This document shows positions 1 to 12,700 of a stretch of 64,000 nt of DNA, in pieces; position 1 is the stretch's first letter, and each line of letters opens with the position of its first letter. The position numbers were made by a program, and so were the translations under genes. Source of the DNA: Companilactobacillus zhongbaensis. Lineage in GTDB: Bacteria > Bacillota > Bacilli > Lactobacillales > Lactobacillaceae. Under the pieces are notes generated by a model that saw only the letters and a program-made list of their open reading frames with translations, did no database searches and was not told the origin of the DNA. The DNA is taken from NCBI RefSeq assembly GCF_003946515.1, contig NZ_RHOM01000013.1:1-64000 (forward strand), given 5' to 3'.

Positions 1-275
1 GGAACAATCCTTACACAATTAGCTCTCAACTTAGCTAAAGACTTGTTAGACTTGCTTCTATGGTTACCATTACAATTATTACTTGCATTACCATTGTTCT
101 TATTGAACTTAGCATTGAATGCATTATTATTAAGACCATTGTTGTTATTCGGACTACCATTGTTGGCAGCACTATTAACACAAATTGCCTTAACATTGTT
201 CAATTTGATCAGAAGAGGTCTAGAATTAATCGCTGAATTGTTAACATTAGGAGCAACTCTTCTAACGTCGCCTCT

Positions 276-3200
276 ATGGAAATTCTTCCAGGACTTAACT
301 TCTTAAGAAGACTACTTAAGACTGCAATGATCTTTAGAATTCTTAGAAACATCCTTGTAGGATTACTTAAGATGGGTATCCTTATTGGACTTCCAATTCT
401 AAATGGATTATTTGCAATTCCATTAGCACTCTTCAATGCTGTTGTTGCATTTATTTTGACAAAACTATTCTTTGCAGTACTCGCCGTTATCCTTGGTGCT
501 GTATTTACAGCAATTGAAATGTTGCTATTGAAAGCATTACTATTACCTTTGATCTTATTGAATAGTGCGTTACTTGCATTAATCCCTTCATTGCTCAATG
601 GTCTCATCGTTGGATTACTTAGATTATTCTTTGGTGGATTGCCATTCTTCACATTAGCTAGATTGTTTGTTATTGTTCCAATGATCTTAATTGGTTTACT
701 AACAGCATTGATTCCTGGCTTGAACTTATTGACAATTCCACTAGGATTATTGGCATTATTAGTATTATTGCCACTTTCAATCTTAGGTACAATTTGGAAC
801 ATTTTGATTAGTCTACTTGCTGGTAATTGGGCAAGATTGATTAGTAAACTTCTACTCAATGCATTTAATGATATTGCCGCAGTCGAGTTAGCATTAGCTG
901 GACTTCCAATTCTATTATTGCTTGCACCAATTATCCCATTAGTACTATTGATTCCTGCATTGATCATCATGCTTGGATCACTTCCATTTATTCTATTATC
1001 AATGCTATTGTTGCTACCAATTTCATTACCAATCTTAATCTTCAACTTATTGTTGATTCTTCCTGTATTGGTATTTGGACTTCCACAACTTTATACATTG
1101 TTATGGTTCTTCGGATCAGCATTCTTGGTTCTTACAACAGATCCATTGGAAGATTTGAAAGCATTCATCGTATTGATGTACACAATGGTTACAGAACCAG
1201 TACTATACTGGGCATTTAACCTAATCATGATTCCAATGACTATTGGAACATTTATCGGATCATTTACAAACTGGTTGAATCCACTCAACTGGCTAAACAA
1301 AGCAATTACTGCATTCGCATTATTCGCTGCTCCAATTGCTTCACTTCTAGCATTACTAAATATTGACTTATTAAGATTTGGAATTCTATTAACATCAATT
1401 CCACTATTAAGTATTCCAGCATTTATTGTATTAACAATTGCAAAACGCTTAATGTTATTACTTTCTGGAATCTTCTTCCTTAATTCGTTTATTGCATCAG
1501 CACCTGTTGTTATTGAACCATGGGTTGCATTGCTAATTATCTTCATTGATGACTTAGTAGGTGGTATCTTATCACTTGGTATCAGTGTTCCTGATGTACT
1601 TCTTACATGGGGTATGTTAGTTCCAGCTGTTGCATTCCCAGTATTCTTCGCCGTTGGTGGAGTTGGCTTGATGCTCAGTCTAGATAGTATTGCTGTAGCA
1701 CTATTGTTGCCAATCATCACTATCGTATTGAACATTGGTCTTGTATTATCAGCTATTGCAAACCCAATAACAGCTTTAATTGCTATTAATCTATTTGCCA
1801 CGATCGGATTAGCATCAATTGTTGCCGGTCTTGCCGGAGCATTCATGTTAGCTTACGTATGGATGCCATTCGCATTCAACTTGCTACCATTCTTGCAATA
1901 TCTAATCTTTGCAAATCCTGCATTCTATGCAATTATTGAGGGTTCACTTGTTCCAGCTATTGGTGCAATTGGACTAATCATTGGTGGTGTTATCTACTGG
2001 ATCTTAGGTAACTTTGGTTCTGGTATGTTAACAGCTACATCATTCGGAATATTTGTTCACTTACTATTCCCATTAGTCTTAAACGTTGTATTCGGAATTG
2101 CTGAATTATTGTCAGTACTACCAGTATTATTACTAGTTCTTCCATTGGCATTGATTCAATCAACAATTCTTCTTGGATTAATTAATTTACCAATTATCAT
2201 TTTCAACATTCTAAATGTATTGCCTGTATTAATTATTGGTGTTCCAGCATTAATCTCAATCTTCTGGTTGTTTGGTTCAGTATTCTTACAACTTCTTACA
2301 AACCCTGTTGAAGATATCAAAGCATTCTTTGTTCTCTTATACACAATGGTTGAAGAACCTGTATTCTACTGGGCATGGAACTTCATTACAATTCCTATGA
2401 CAATCGCAACATTCGTTGGAATGTTTACTAACTGGGTAAATCCATTTAACTGGTTAAACAAGGCAATTTCTGCCGTACCACTATTGGGTATTCCATTAGT
2501 ATTAATCGGTTTGTTGTTAACAATTGATATTCTTAGAGTCATTTCACTCGTTGCTACTATTCCATTGTTGAATATTCCAACGTTGATCTTATTAACAATT
2601 GCTAAACTTACAACACTTACGTTCTTAACATTACTAGTATTGAACTCATTTGTAGCCACAGTACCAGTTGTATTAGAACCATGGGCAGCTCTAGTAATCA
2701 TCTTTATCGATGATTTAGTCGGAGGTATCTTATCACTTGGTATCAGTGTTCCTGATGTTCTTCTTACATGGGGAATGATGATCATGGCGGTTGTTGCTCC
2801 AATTCTATTCGCTGTTCAAGGCTTAAACGCAATGTTGAGCTTAGATATTATTGCAGCACTCATCCTTATGCCTATCGTTGCTGTCAGTCTTAATTTAGGA
2901 TTGTTATCAATGGCATTTACACATCCATTTGCAGTAATTATTGCTATCAATAATCTTGCAGCAATGGGTATCACATCATTGGTACTTCTTGTATTGGGAA
3001 TCTTCATGTTGGCATATACATGGTTGCCAATAACATTTAATGATTTAGCATTCTTACAATTCTTTATCTTTGGTAATCCTGGATTCTATGCAGTTATCAT
3101 GGGATCACTAGTACCTGCAATTGGTGCTATCGGACTTATCATTGCTGGTGTATTATTCTGGATCTTTGGTAACTTTGGTTCAGGTTTGATTACAGCTAAC

Positions 3201-4247
3201 TCATTTGCATTGTTCGTACACGTAATGTTCCCACTGGTATTCTCAATGCTCATCGGTGTTGCTGCACTCGCATCAGTATTACCAGTATTATTAGTTGCAT
3301 TACCAGCAGCCTTAATTAAGACATTGTTGTTCTTTGCACTAATTAATATTCCTATTATCTTATTTAACCTTCTAATCCTTATTCCAGTTGCTCTTATTGG
3401 TACAGCATCATTAATTACCATCTTCTGGTTCTTTGGATCAGCATTCTTCCAACTACTAACAAATCCTCTCGAAGATTTGAAGACATTCATTGTTCTACTT
3501 TACACAATGGTTACAGAACCAGTATTCTACTGGGCATTTAACTTAATCACTGTTCCAATGACAATTTCTTCATTTATCGGAACATTTGTTAACTGGTTGA
3601 ATCCATTTAATTGGTTAAACTTAGCGATTACTTCATTCGTAATCTTAGGATTACCTATTACTGATTTATTAATTATCCTTAATGTTGATATCTTGAGATT
3701 TGCAATCCTATTCACTTCATTGCCAATCTTCAGTATCCCTGCATTCTTTGTTCTTGGATTAGCCAAGAAGGAACTATTGTTAATGTTTGTCTTGTACTTC
3801 TTGAATTCATTCGTTGCATCAGTTCCAGTTGTTCTAGAACCTTGGGTTGCATTGTTAATCATCTTTATTGATGATCTTGTAGGTGGAATTCTTTCACTTG
3901 GTATCAGTGTTCCTGATGTTCTTGTAACTTGGGTAATGTTAATTCCTGCAATTACATTCCCTGTAATCTTCGCTGTTGTTGGTGTTGGACTTATGCTCAG
4001 TCTTGATGCATTTGTTACTGCACTTGCATATCCAATCTTAATTACAACATTGAATATCGGACTTGTATTATCAGTTCTTTCAAATCCATTGGTTGCATTA
4101 TTGGGAATCAACGCATTTGCTACGATCGGTCTTGTATCAATCGTGCTTGGTGTACTTGGAATCTTCATGTTAGCTTACACATGGATGCCAGCTTCATTTA
4201 ACTTATTAGCATTCTGCGATAATCTTACAATATCTAATATTTGCTAA
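276..4247 (+). CDS. Middle open segment of the giant hydrophobic protein (1323 codons)
   Basis: This is the longest intact part of the gene before the 10-base insertion. The ATG at 276 is an artefact of the upstream frameshift, because the preceding frame (from base 1) is homologous to the segment before it. Codons up to about 1040 belong to the LPL-rich repeat type; a GGLPFF motif near 633 matches GGLPLD in later units. The first three 387-residue units follow. Each carries a TNPxEDxKxF...YTM..EPVxYW segment, an NWxNPxNWxNxAI segment, a near-invariant IDDLVGGILSLGISVPD motif and a GSLVPAIGAIGLI motif. The last 11 residues (CDNLTISNIC and stop) are out-of-frame sequence after the insertion. 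It is probably not a separate gene. A caller that requires single ORFs would report it as a hypothetical membrane protein. Confidence 0.55.
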   Translation: MEILPGLNFLRRLLKTAMIFRILRNILVGLLKMGILIGLPILNGLFAIPLALFNAVVAFILTKLFFAVLAVILGAVFTAIEMLLLKALLLPLILLNSALLALIPSLLNGLIVGLLRLFFGGLPFFTLARLFVIVPMILIGLLTALIPGLNLLTIPLGLLALLVLLPLSILGTIWNILISLLAGNWARLISKLLLNAFNDIAAVELALAGLPILLLLAPIIPLVLLIPALIIMLGSLPFILLSMLLLLPISLPILIFNLLLILPVLVFGLPQLYTLLWFFGSAFLVLTTDPLEDLKAFIVLMYTMVTEPVLYWAFNLIMIPMTIGTFIGSFTNWLNPLNWLNKAITAFALFAAPIASLLALLNIDLLRFGILLTSIPLLSIPAFIVLTIAKRLMLLLSGIFFLNSFIASAPVVIEPWVALLIIFIDDLVGGILSLGISVPDVLLTWGMLVPAVAFPVFFAVGGVGLMLSLDSIAVALLLPIITIVLNIGLVLSAIANPITALIAINLFATIGLASIVAGLAGAFMLAYVWMPFAFNLLPFLQYLIFANPAFYAIIEGSLVPAIGAIGLIIGGVIYWILGNFGSGMLTATSFGIFVHLLFPLVLNVVFGIAELLSVLPVLLLVLPLALIQSTILLGLINLPIIIFNILNVLPVLIIGVPALISIFWLFGSVFLQLLTNPVEDIKAFFVLLYTMVEEPVFYWAWNFITIPMTIATFVGMFTNWVNPFNWLNKAISAVPLLGIPLVLIGLLLTIDILRVISLVATIPLLNIPTLILLTIAKLTTLTFLTLLVLNSFVATVPVVLEPWAALVIIFIDDLVGGILSLGISVPDVLLTWGMMIMAVVAPILFAVQGLNAMLSLDIIAALILMPIVAVSLNLGLLSMAFTHPFAVIIAINNLAAMGITSLVLLVLGIFMLAYTWLPITFNDLAFLQFFIFGNPGFYAVIMGSLVPAIGAIGLIIAGVLFWIFGNFGSGLITANSFALFVHVMFPLVFSMLIGVAALASVLPVLLVALPAALIKTLLFFALINIPIILFNLLILIPVALIGTASLITIFWFFGSAFFQLLTNPLEDLKTFIVLLYTMVTEPVFYWAFNLITVPMTISSFIGTFVNWLNPFNWLNLAITSFVILGLPITDLLIILNVDILRFAILFTSLPIFSIPAFFVLGLAKKELLLMFVLYFLNSFVASVPVVLEPWVALLIIFIDDLVGGILSLGISVPDVLVTWVMLIPAITFPVIFAVVGVGLMLSLDAFVTALAYPILITTLNIGLVLSVLSNPLVALLGINAFATIGLVSIVLGVLGIFMLAYTWMPASFNLLAFCDNLTISNIC

Positions 4248-6790
4248 CCCTGGTTTCTATGCAATTATTGAAGGTTCGCTTGTACCAGCTATTGGTGCTA
4301 TTGGACTAATCATCGGTGGTGTTATCTACTGGATCTTTGGTAACTTTGGTTCAGGACTAATCACTGCTAACTCATTTGCATTATTCGTCCACACAATGTT
4401 CCCATTGGTACTCAATACATTACTTGGTGTTGCAGAATTATTATCAATACTTCCTGTATTGTTACTCGCATTACCAGTTGCATTGATTCAAGCAGCATTA
4501 TTATTAGGATTATTCGCATTACCAGTTGTTATCTTTAATGTTCTTAACTTGTTACCTGCATTAATCGTTGGTCTATCTTCATTGATCATCATCAATTGGT
4601 TCTTCGGATCAGTTGCTTTCCAACTATTAACAAATCCTATCGAAGATCTTAAGACGTTCATTGTTCTTCTATACACAATGGTTACAGAACCAGTATTCTA
4701 CTGGGCATTCATTTGGATTACATTACCAATGACAATCGGTGCCTTCTTAGGTGCATTCGTTAACTGGTTGAATCCATTGAACTGGATCTTCAAAGCAATT
4801 TCTGCATTTACAATCATTGGCATTCCAATCACAGTATTGTTGTCAATTCTTGATATCGATATTATTAGAGTTCTAGCATTGCTTACAACTCTTCCAATCG
4901 TTGGTATCCCAGTTGCTGCATTACTTGGAATCGCTAAACTATTATTATTGAACTTAATCAATATTTACTTCTTGAATTCATTTATTGCATCTCTACCAGT
5001 TGTAATCGAACCTTGGGTTGCTCTAGCAATCATCTTTATTGACGATTTGGTAGGTGGAATCTTATCACTTGGTATCAGTGTTCCAGATATTCTATTAACA
5101 TGGGGCATGTTAATACCAGCTGTAGCATTCCCAGTATTGTTCGTTGTATTAGGCTTAACAATTATGTTATCTCTTGATGCAGTCGTTACATTACTTGCAA
5201 TTCCATTAATTGCACCATTGATTAATATTTCATTATTAATCTTGGCACTTGGTTTCAACCCATTACTTGCATTAATCGGAGTAAATCTATTTACTACAAT
5301 CGGTATCACATCAATTGTGTTAGCAATAGCAGGTCTCTTCACTCTTGCTTACACATGGATGCCATTCTCATTTAACGCATTAGCATTCCTTGTTTACTTC
5401 ATCTTTGTAAACCCAGGATTCTATGCAATTATCCAAGGATCATTAGTTCCAGCCATCGGTGCTATCGGACTAATAATCGGAGGTGTCCTTCACTGGATTA
5501 TTGGTAACTTTGGTACAGGATTGATTACTGCTAACTCATTTGCAATCTTTGCACATGTTGCATTTACTGCTGTTCTTTCATTAGCTATTGGTGTTATTGA
5601 ATTAATCTCAGTATTGCCAGTCGCATTGATCGCATTGCCATTAGCAATCATTCAAAGCTTGTTGTTACTCGGTTTGTTCGCATTGCCAGTTGTATTATTT
5701 AACTTAGCAATCTTCTTGCCAGCATTGATCATCGGTGCTGCAGGTATGTTGGCTGCATTCTGGTTCTTCGGATCAGCATTCTTCCAGCTATTAACAAATC
5801 CTATTCAAGATTTGAAAGCACTTGTCGTATTAGTTTACACAATGATCACTGAACCAATATTCTATTGGGGCTTCCAATTCATTACAATTCCAATGACATT
5901 TGGAGCATTTATTGGAACATTCCTCAATTGGGTAAATCCATTGAATTATATCTTCAAAGCAATTTCTGCATTTGCCATTCTTGGTACACCAATTGTTGAG
6001 TTGAATTCATTCTTAGCACTTGAACTTCTAAGATTTGGTTCATTGTTAACATTATTACCAATCTTTGGTATTCCAGCATTCCTTGGCTTGACTATCGCTA
6101 AACGCATGTTGGTAAGATTGCTTGTATTATTTGTACTAAACACATTCCTTGCAACAGTTCCAGTCGTCTTAGAACCATGGGTTGCATTAGTAATTATCGT
6201 CATTGACGATGTTGTTGGTGGAATTCTATCACTTGGTATTAGTGTTCCAGACATCTTGCTTACATGGGGTATGTTGATCCCTGCAATTGCATTCCCAGTA
6301 TTATTCGCTGTACAAGGCGTCGGAATCATGCTCGGATTTGATATCATTGATATCTTAATCTTTGCTCCACTAATTCTAATACCTATGATTTTCGGATTGT
6401 TTAATGCAATCCTTGCAAATCCATTACTTGCAATAATTACTAAACTATTCTTTGACTTCCAAGGAATCGTTTCAATTGGTCTATTGTTAGCTGGTATCTT
6501 TACACTTTCATATATCTGGCTACCAATGACATTTAATGGTTTAGCATTTGCAATTTACTTCATCTTTGGAAACCCAGGATTCTATGCAATTATTCAAGGA
6601 TCCTTAGTTCCAGCAATTGGTGCAATTGGTTTGATCATCGCTGGTATCCTACACTGGGTAATTGGTAACTTCGGTACAGGATTAGTTACAGCTAACTCAT
6701 TTGCATTGTTCGTACACTTGATGTTCCCACTTGTCCTAACAACAGTTATCGGCATCTTGGAATTAGTATCATCACTTGCACTTTCAATCT
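1040..6790 (+). repeat. Five tandem 1161-1164 bp units (387-388 residues) inside the giant gene
   Basis: The codon for the first Asp of the IDDLVGG motif falls at 1548, 2709, 3870, 5041 and 6205. Spacings are 1161, 1161, 1171 and 1164. The odd value equals 1161 plus the 10-base insertion at 4215-4224. The motif is read as IDDLVGG in units 1-4 and IDDVVGG in unit 5. Outer limits are approximate. Confidence 0.9.
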
Positions 6791-9700
6791 TTGCACCATT
6801 ACTTCCATTGATTGCACTTGGAGTACTTGGACTAGTTGTACTTCCATTAGTTCTAAGTATCTACGCTGCATTTAAGGCATTCCAGACATTATTGATTTTG
6901 ATTTCATTGGCACCATTCTTGATTCCATTAGTTGGCTTGACATTGGGTCTATTGGCTCCAATCTTCCCACTATTGTTATTGATTTTGATCCCATTGCAAT
7001 TATTGTTTGATGTCGGCGTTTGGTTATTATTCAGAGGCTTGAATAACCTATTATCATTATTGAACGGATTGATTAAACAAATTGTTGTTAATACAATTGG
7101 ATCATTCATTCCAACATTATTGATGAAACTAGCATTGTTGAATTCATTGATGCTACATCTATTTGCCGGATTGATGAACTTGATCCCTGGACTATTACAT
7201 AAATTGTTCACAATTCCACTATGGTTATTAAGCGGATTAAGATTCTTAACAAGTCTATTGACAGTTCCAGTCTTATTATTAGACATGTTAAACAACTTTA
7301 TTGCTAGCCTAGTTTGGAACTTCATTACAAGTCTTGCTTCATTCTTAATCAAGAACTTGATTTGGATCAAACTCTTTAAGCTTTTGAACAAATTAGTTGG
7401 TTTATTATTAAGACCAATTTTACTAGTTATCAATATTGCAATTCCATTGCTTGCTTTGCCTATCATTAAGTTCATCAAAGCTTTAAGAAATGCAATTATA
7501 GCAGGATTATTATCATTCTTAATTCCATTTATCGGTGCTTTCTTAATTATTCCAACAGCAATTCTTGATGGATTAAGATTCATAATTGACGATGTAATCT
7601 TAGGATTGTTATTACTACCTGGACTAATTCCATTTAGAAATCTCTTATTAGATGCATTGTTCTTAATTCCAGCACTATTGAACTTTATAGCTCTCAACAA
7701 CTTATTGAGAACGCCATTGAAGTGGATCCACGACTTGTTCTGGCAATTAGCATTACCATTAGCTGTATTAGCCTTAACATTCGCAATCTTGATTCCATTC
7801 TTCGGATTGATGTCATTATTGAATCCACTTAAGTGGCTCAGAATGGCATTGTTATCAGCATTGACAACATTTAATGTTCAGTTGTTGACAACCTTGATCG
7901 TATTGCCATTGAAACTATTGAATAATAAGCTATTGAGCTTATTACCAGCATTATTGAACGGCTTACTATTAGGCTTCTTGAGAAATATCTTAGGTGGATT
8001 GCCACTAGATGTTCTTGGATTACTAGCATTACCATTGCTTAATATCCTTGGATTGATTGGTACATTAACACCAGGATTGAGATTATTAGGATTACCATTA
8101 TTACTACTAACTCAATTACTTGGATTGCCACTATTATTAGATTCATTGAGAAACTTAATTGCACCACTTCTTTGGGGCTTATTAGCAGGATTGCTAACAT
8201 ATCCACTTGTAAAACTAGCTAAGAATGTAATTGATATTGCATTGTTGCCATTACTTGGATTGTTATCGACATTGCCAATCTTCCTATTGAAGTTATTCAA
8301 TAAAGCATTTGTATTACGTCCATTGTTATTATTAGGCTTACCATTGTTAGCTCAATTATTAACAGGATTAGCATTACCACTATTCAACTTGATCAGAAGA
8401 GCTATCAAGCTTGGCTTGAACTTGTTGAAGGGTGCAATCGCATTATTGACAATGCCATTGTGGCTTGGACTTCCAGCCTTGAATCTATTGAGAGAAGCAT
8501 TAATCTTACCAGTATTGTTATTAACATTACTCAGAGGATTAAGAAATATCTTCCGTCTACTTGGATTCCCATTGTTGTTATTAGCTCTACCATTATTGGC
8601 CGGCTTAGCAACATTGCTTCTAGGACTTCCATTGATCACATTGCTCAACAAGTTATTATCAATGCCATTATTAGCATTGCTTCTACCATTGTTAGCAGCA
8701 TTACCAATCTTGCCAATCAAGATCTTATTAGATCTATTGTTATTACCACTTGTATTATTAGGTAACAAACTTCTAGGATTGCCAGCAGCACTTCTAGCAG
8801 GATTATTATTACCATTACTATTGGGCAGAATGATCAGACACTTGATCAAGTTGCCATTAGACCTTCTTAAGTTAGCCGGTTTGGTATTGTTCAACTTATT
8901 GTTGCCATTCATTCCATTCCTTAACTTATTGACACCATTACTATGGCCATTAGGATTACTCCTACAACCATTAGCATTGGCAGATGTCTTAAGAGATCTA
9001 TTAGGAAACTTACCATTCGATCTATTGAACTTGTTATTGATCCTTCCATTAGCACAAATCTTGAGTACTCTTGCAATGTTAATTCCTGGATTAGGATTGC
9101 TTCTAATTCCATTCTTATTACCATTGAAACTATTCAACAGATTTATCGCTATCCCATTAGCATTAGTAAGAACATTAGGTGACTTAGCTAAAGCATTATT
9201 GCTTGGCTTACCACTAGCATTGTTAGGTACATTATTGGCATTCCCATTAATCAACCTATTGAACGACATCTTGAGCTTGGCATTATTACCATTACTCACA
9301 GGTCTTCTAACATTGCCATTGTTCTTATTGAACCTTGGACTATTAACATTATTGACATTCCCAATTGCCAAGGGTGTATTACCATTCTTGATCGCAAACG
9401 GATTGTCAGCATTAGTCGCAAACTTCTTACCAGTATTAGCTGGCTTACTATTGAACCCAGTTATCGTATTGGCAAACGGAATCAGATTATTTAATGACTT
9501 TGTCTTTGGTCTATTACATCTTGGTGCATTCTTACTTCTAACATTGCCAGGACTAATTCCATTCAGAAACTTGTTATTAAACGCATTATTCTTCATTCCA
9601 CTATTATTGAACTTGATTTCACTATTCAACTTATTGAGAACGCCATTGAAGTGGATCCTTGACCTATTCAATCAATTAGCTCTTCCATTAGCAGCTATGG

Positions 9701-12700
9701 CATTGACATTTGCCATCTTGATTCCATTCTTCGGATTGATCTCATTATTGAATCCATTCAAGTGGCTCAGAATGGCATTGTTATCAGCTTTGACGACATT
9801 CAACGTACAATTGTTATCAACATTGTTCTTATTGCCATTGAAACTATTGAATAATAAGCTATTGAGCTTATTACCAGCATTATTGAACGGATTATTATTA
9901 GGATTCTTGAGAAATATCTTAGGTGGCTTGCCACTAGATATTCTAGGATTATTGGCATTACCATTATTGAATCTCTTAGCATTAGCAGGAGTTCTAACAC
10001 CTGGACTCAGATTGTTAGCATTACCACTATTGTTATTGACACAATTACTTGGTCTACCATTATTACTAGATACATTGAGAAACTTAATCGCTCCACTTCT
10101 TTGGGGTAACTTAGCAGGACTTCTAACATACCCAATTGCCAAATTGATCAAGAACGAATTGAACTTGCTTGGTTTGCCATTACTTGGATTGTTAGCAACA
10201 TTGCCAATCTTCCTATTGAAGTTATTCAATAAAGCATTTGTATTACGTCCATTGTTATTACTTGGCTTACCATTGTTAGCCGGATTATTAACAGGATTAG
10301 TCTTACCATTATTCAACTTGATCAGAAGAGCTATCAAGCTTGGCTTGAACTTGTTGAAGAATGCCTTAGCATTATTAACAATGCCATTGTGGCTTGGACT
10401 TCCAGCCTTGAACTTATTGAGAGAAGCCTTGATCTTACCAGTATTGTTATTAACATTACTCAGAGGTTTGAGAAACTTATTCAATACATTCCTTGGCTTA
10501 CCAGGATTGTTATTAGGACTTCCATTATTGGCTGGCTTAGCAACATTCTTACTAGGACTTCCATTGATCACATTGCTCAACATGTTATTATCAATGCCTC
10601 TATTGGCCTTGTTATTACCATTGTTGGCAGCATTGCCAATCTTACCAATTAAGATCTTATTAGACCTATTATTATTACCACTTGTATTATTAGGTAACAA
10701 ACTTCTTGGATTACCAATGGCAATCTTAGCTGGATTATTGTTACCACTAGTACTAAATGGATTGTTCAAACACTTCTTGAAGTTACCATTTGATCTACTC
10801 AAGTTACTTGGACTCGGATTGTTCAACTTGTTGTTACCATTCATTCCATTACTTAACTTATTAGCTCCATTGCTATTACCACTAGGATTACTCCTAATGC
10901 CATTAGCTCTAGCTGATGTCTTGAGAGACATTTTAGGCAACTTACCATTTGATCTATTGAATCTATTATTGATTCTTCCATTAGTACAATTATTGAGTAC
11001 ACTTGCAATGTTGATCCCTGGTTTAGGATTACTTCTAATTCCATTGCTATTACCATTGAAGTTATTCAACAGATTTATCGCTATCCCATTAGCATTCTTA
11101 AGAACATTAGGTGACTTGGCTAAACTATTGTTGTTGGCCTTACCACTAGCATTATTAACAACATTGTTGTCATTACCATTGATCAACTTGTTGAACGATG
11201 CATTGAGCTTATTGTTATTACCACTATTAAGTGGACTTCTAACATTGCCATTGTTCTTATTGAACCTTGGATTAGCAACATTATTGACATTCCCAATTGC
11301 CAAGGGTGTATTACCATTCTTGATTGCAAACGGCTTGTCAGCATTAGTAGCCAACTTCTTACCAGTATTGATCGGATTGTTACTCAACCCAATCCTTGTA
11401 TTGGCAAATGGCTTGAGATTATTCAATGACTTCATCAAGACTCTTGGCAAGTTCCTTCTATTAGGTGCACTTGCATTACCTGGCTTGATTCCATTAAGAA
11501 ACTTGATCCTTGACGGACTATTCTTTGTACCAGCATTGATCAACGGCTTGTCATTGTTGAATCTATTGAGCTTACCATTCAAGTTCTTGAGAGACTTGAT
11601 CAAGAATAACGTTCTTCCATTATTAGTAGCAGGATTAACTAACTTATTGTTGTTACCAATCTTTGGACCATTACAATTCTTGAATCCAATTAACTGGATC
11701 AAAGTTCCACTACTAGCTGCTTTGAGAACATTCACAGCTAAGTTATTAGCTAAATTGTTCTTAGTACCAGGACTCATCTTGTTGAACTTATTAACAAGCT
11801 TGATCCCAGCTACATTAGCAGCAATCGTCGTACCATTCTTGAGAGGTCTATTGGGTGGCTTGCCACTTGATATCCTAGGATTACTTGGACTACCATTGCT
11901 CAACTTATTAGCATTGTTAGGCACATTTATCCCAGGTGTAAGATTGTTAGCTCTACCATTATTGTTATTAACACAATTGCTTGGACTACCACTCTTACTC
12001 GATACCTTAAGAAACTTGATTGCTCCACTCCTATGGGGCGCATTAGCAGGATTGTTAACATACCCAATCGCAAATCTCGTTAAAGACTTATTAGGCTTGA
12101 TCGGATTGCCATTACTTGGATTATTAACAACATTGCCATTGTTCTTCTTCAAACTATTGAAGAATGTATTATTAGGAAACGTATTAGCTCTTGGTTTGCC
12201 ATTGCTTAACCAAGCATTGACGCTCTTAGCACTAGTACCATTCAACTTGTTGAAAGCTGGATTGAAACTATTGAACAGCTTGTTACCATTAGGTCTTGTT
12301 CTACTAACAATGCCACTATGGTTCAACTTGCCACTACTCAATATTTTGAGAAGAGTAGCATTCTGGTTATTACTTGGATTAGAGTTATTAACTCTTCCAT
12401 TCAAGCTATTGAGAAATCTTTTGAGAACATTCGTTGGCTTACCAATGTTGTTACTCGGACTTCCATTATTAGCCGGATTACTTAACTTCTTGTTCATCTT
12501 GCCACTCGTAACACTTGCAACAATGTTATTAGCATTGCCATTACCATTGACACTACTTCTTCCATTGTTAGCATTGCTTGGCAACTTACCAATCAAGCTC
12601 TTAACAGATCTACTATTATTACCACTAATGTTCTTGATCAACGGATTGTTAGCATTACCATTAGCAGCAATCTTAGGTAACTTGTTACCACTTGTATTAG

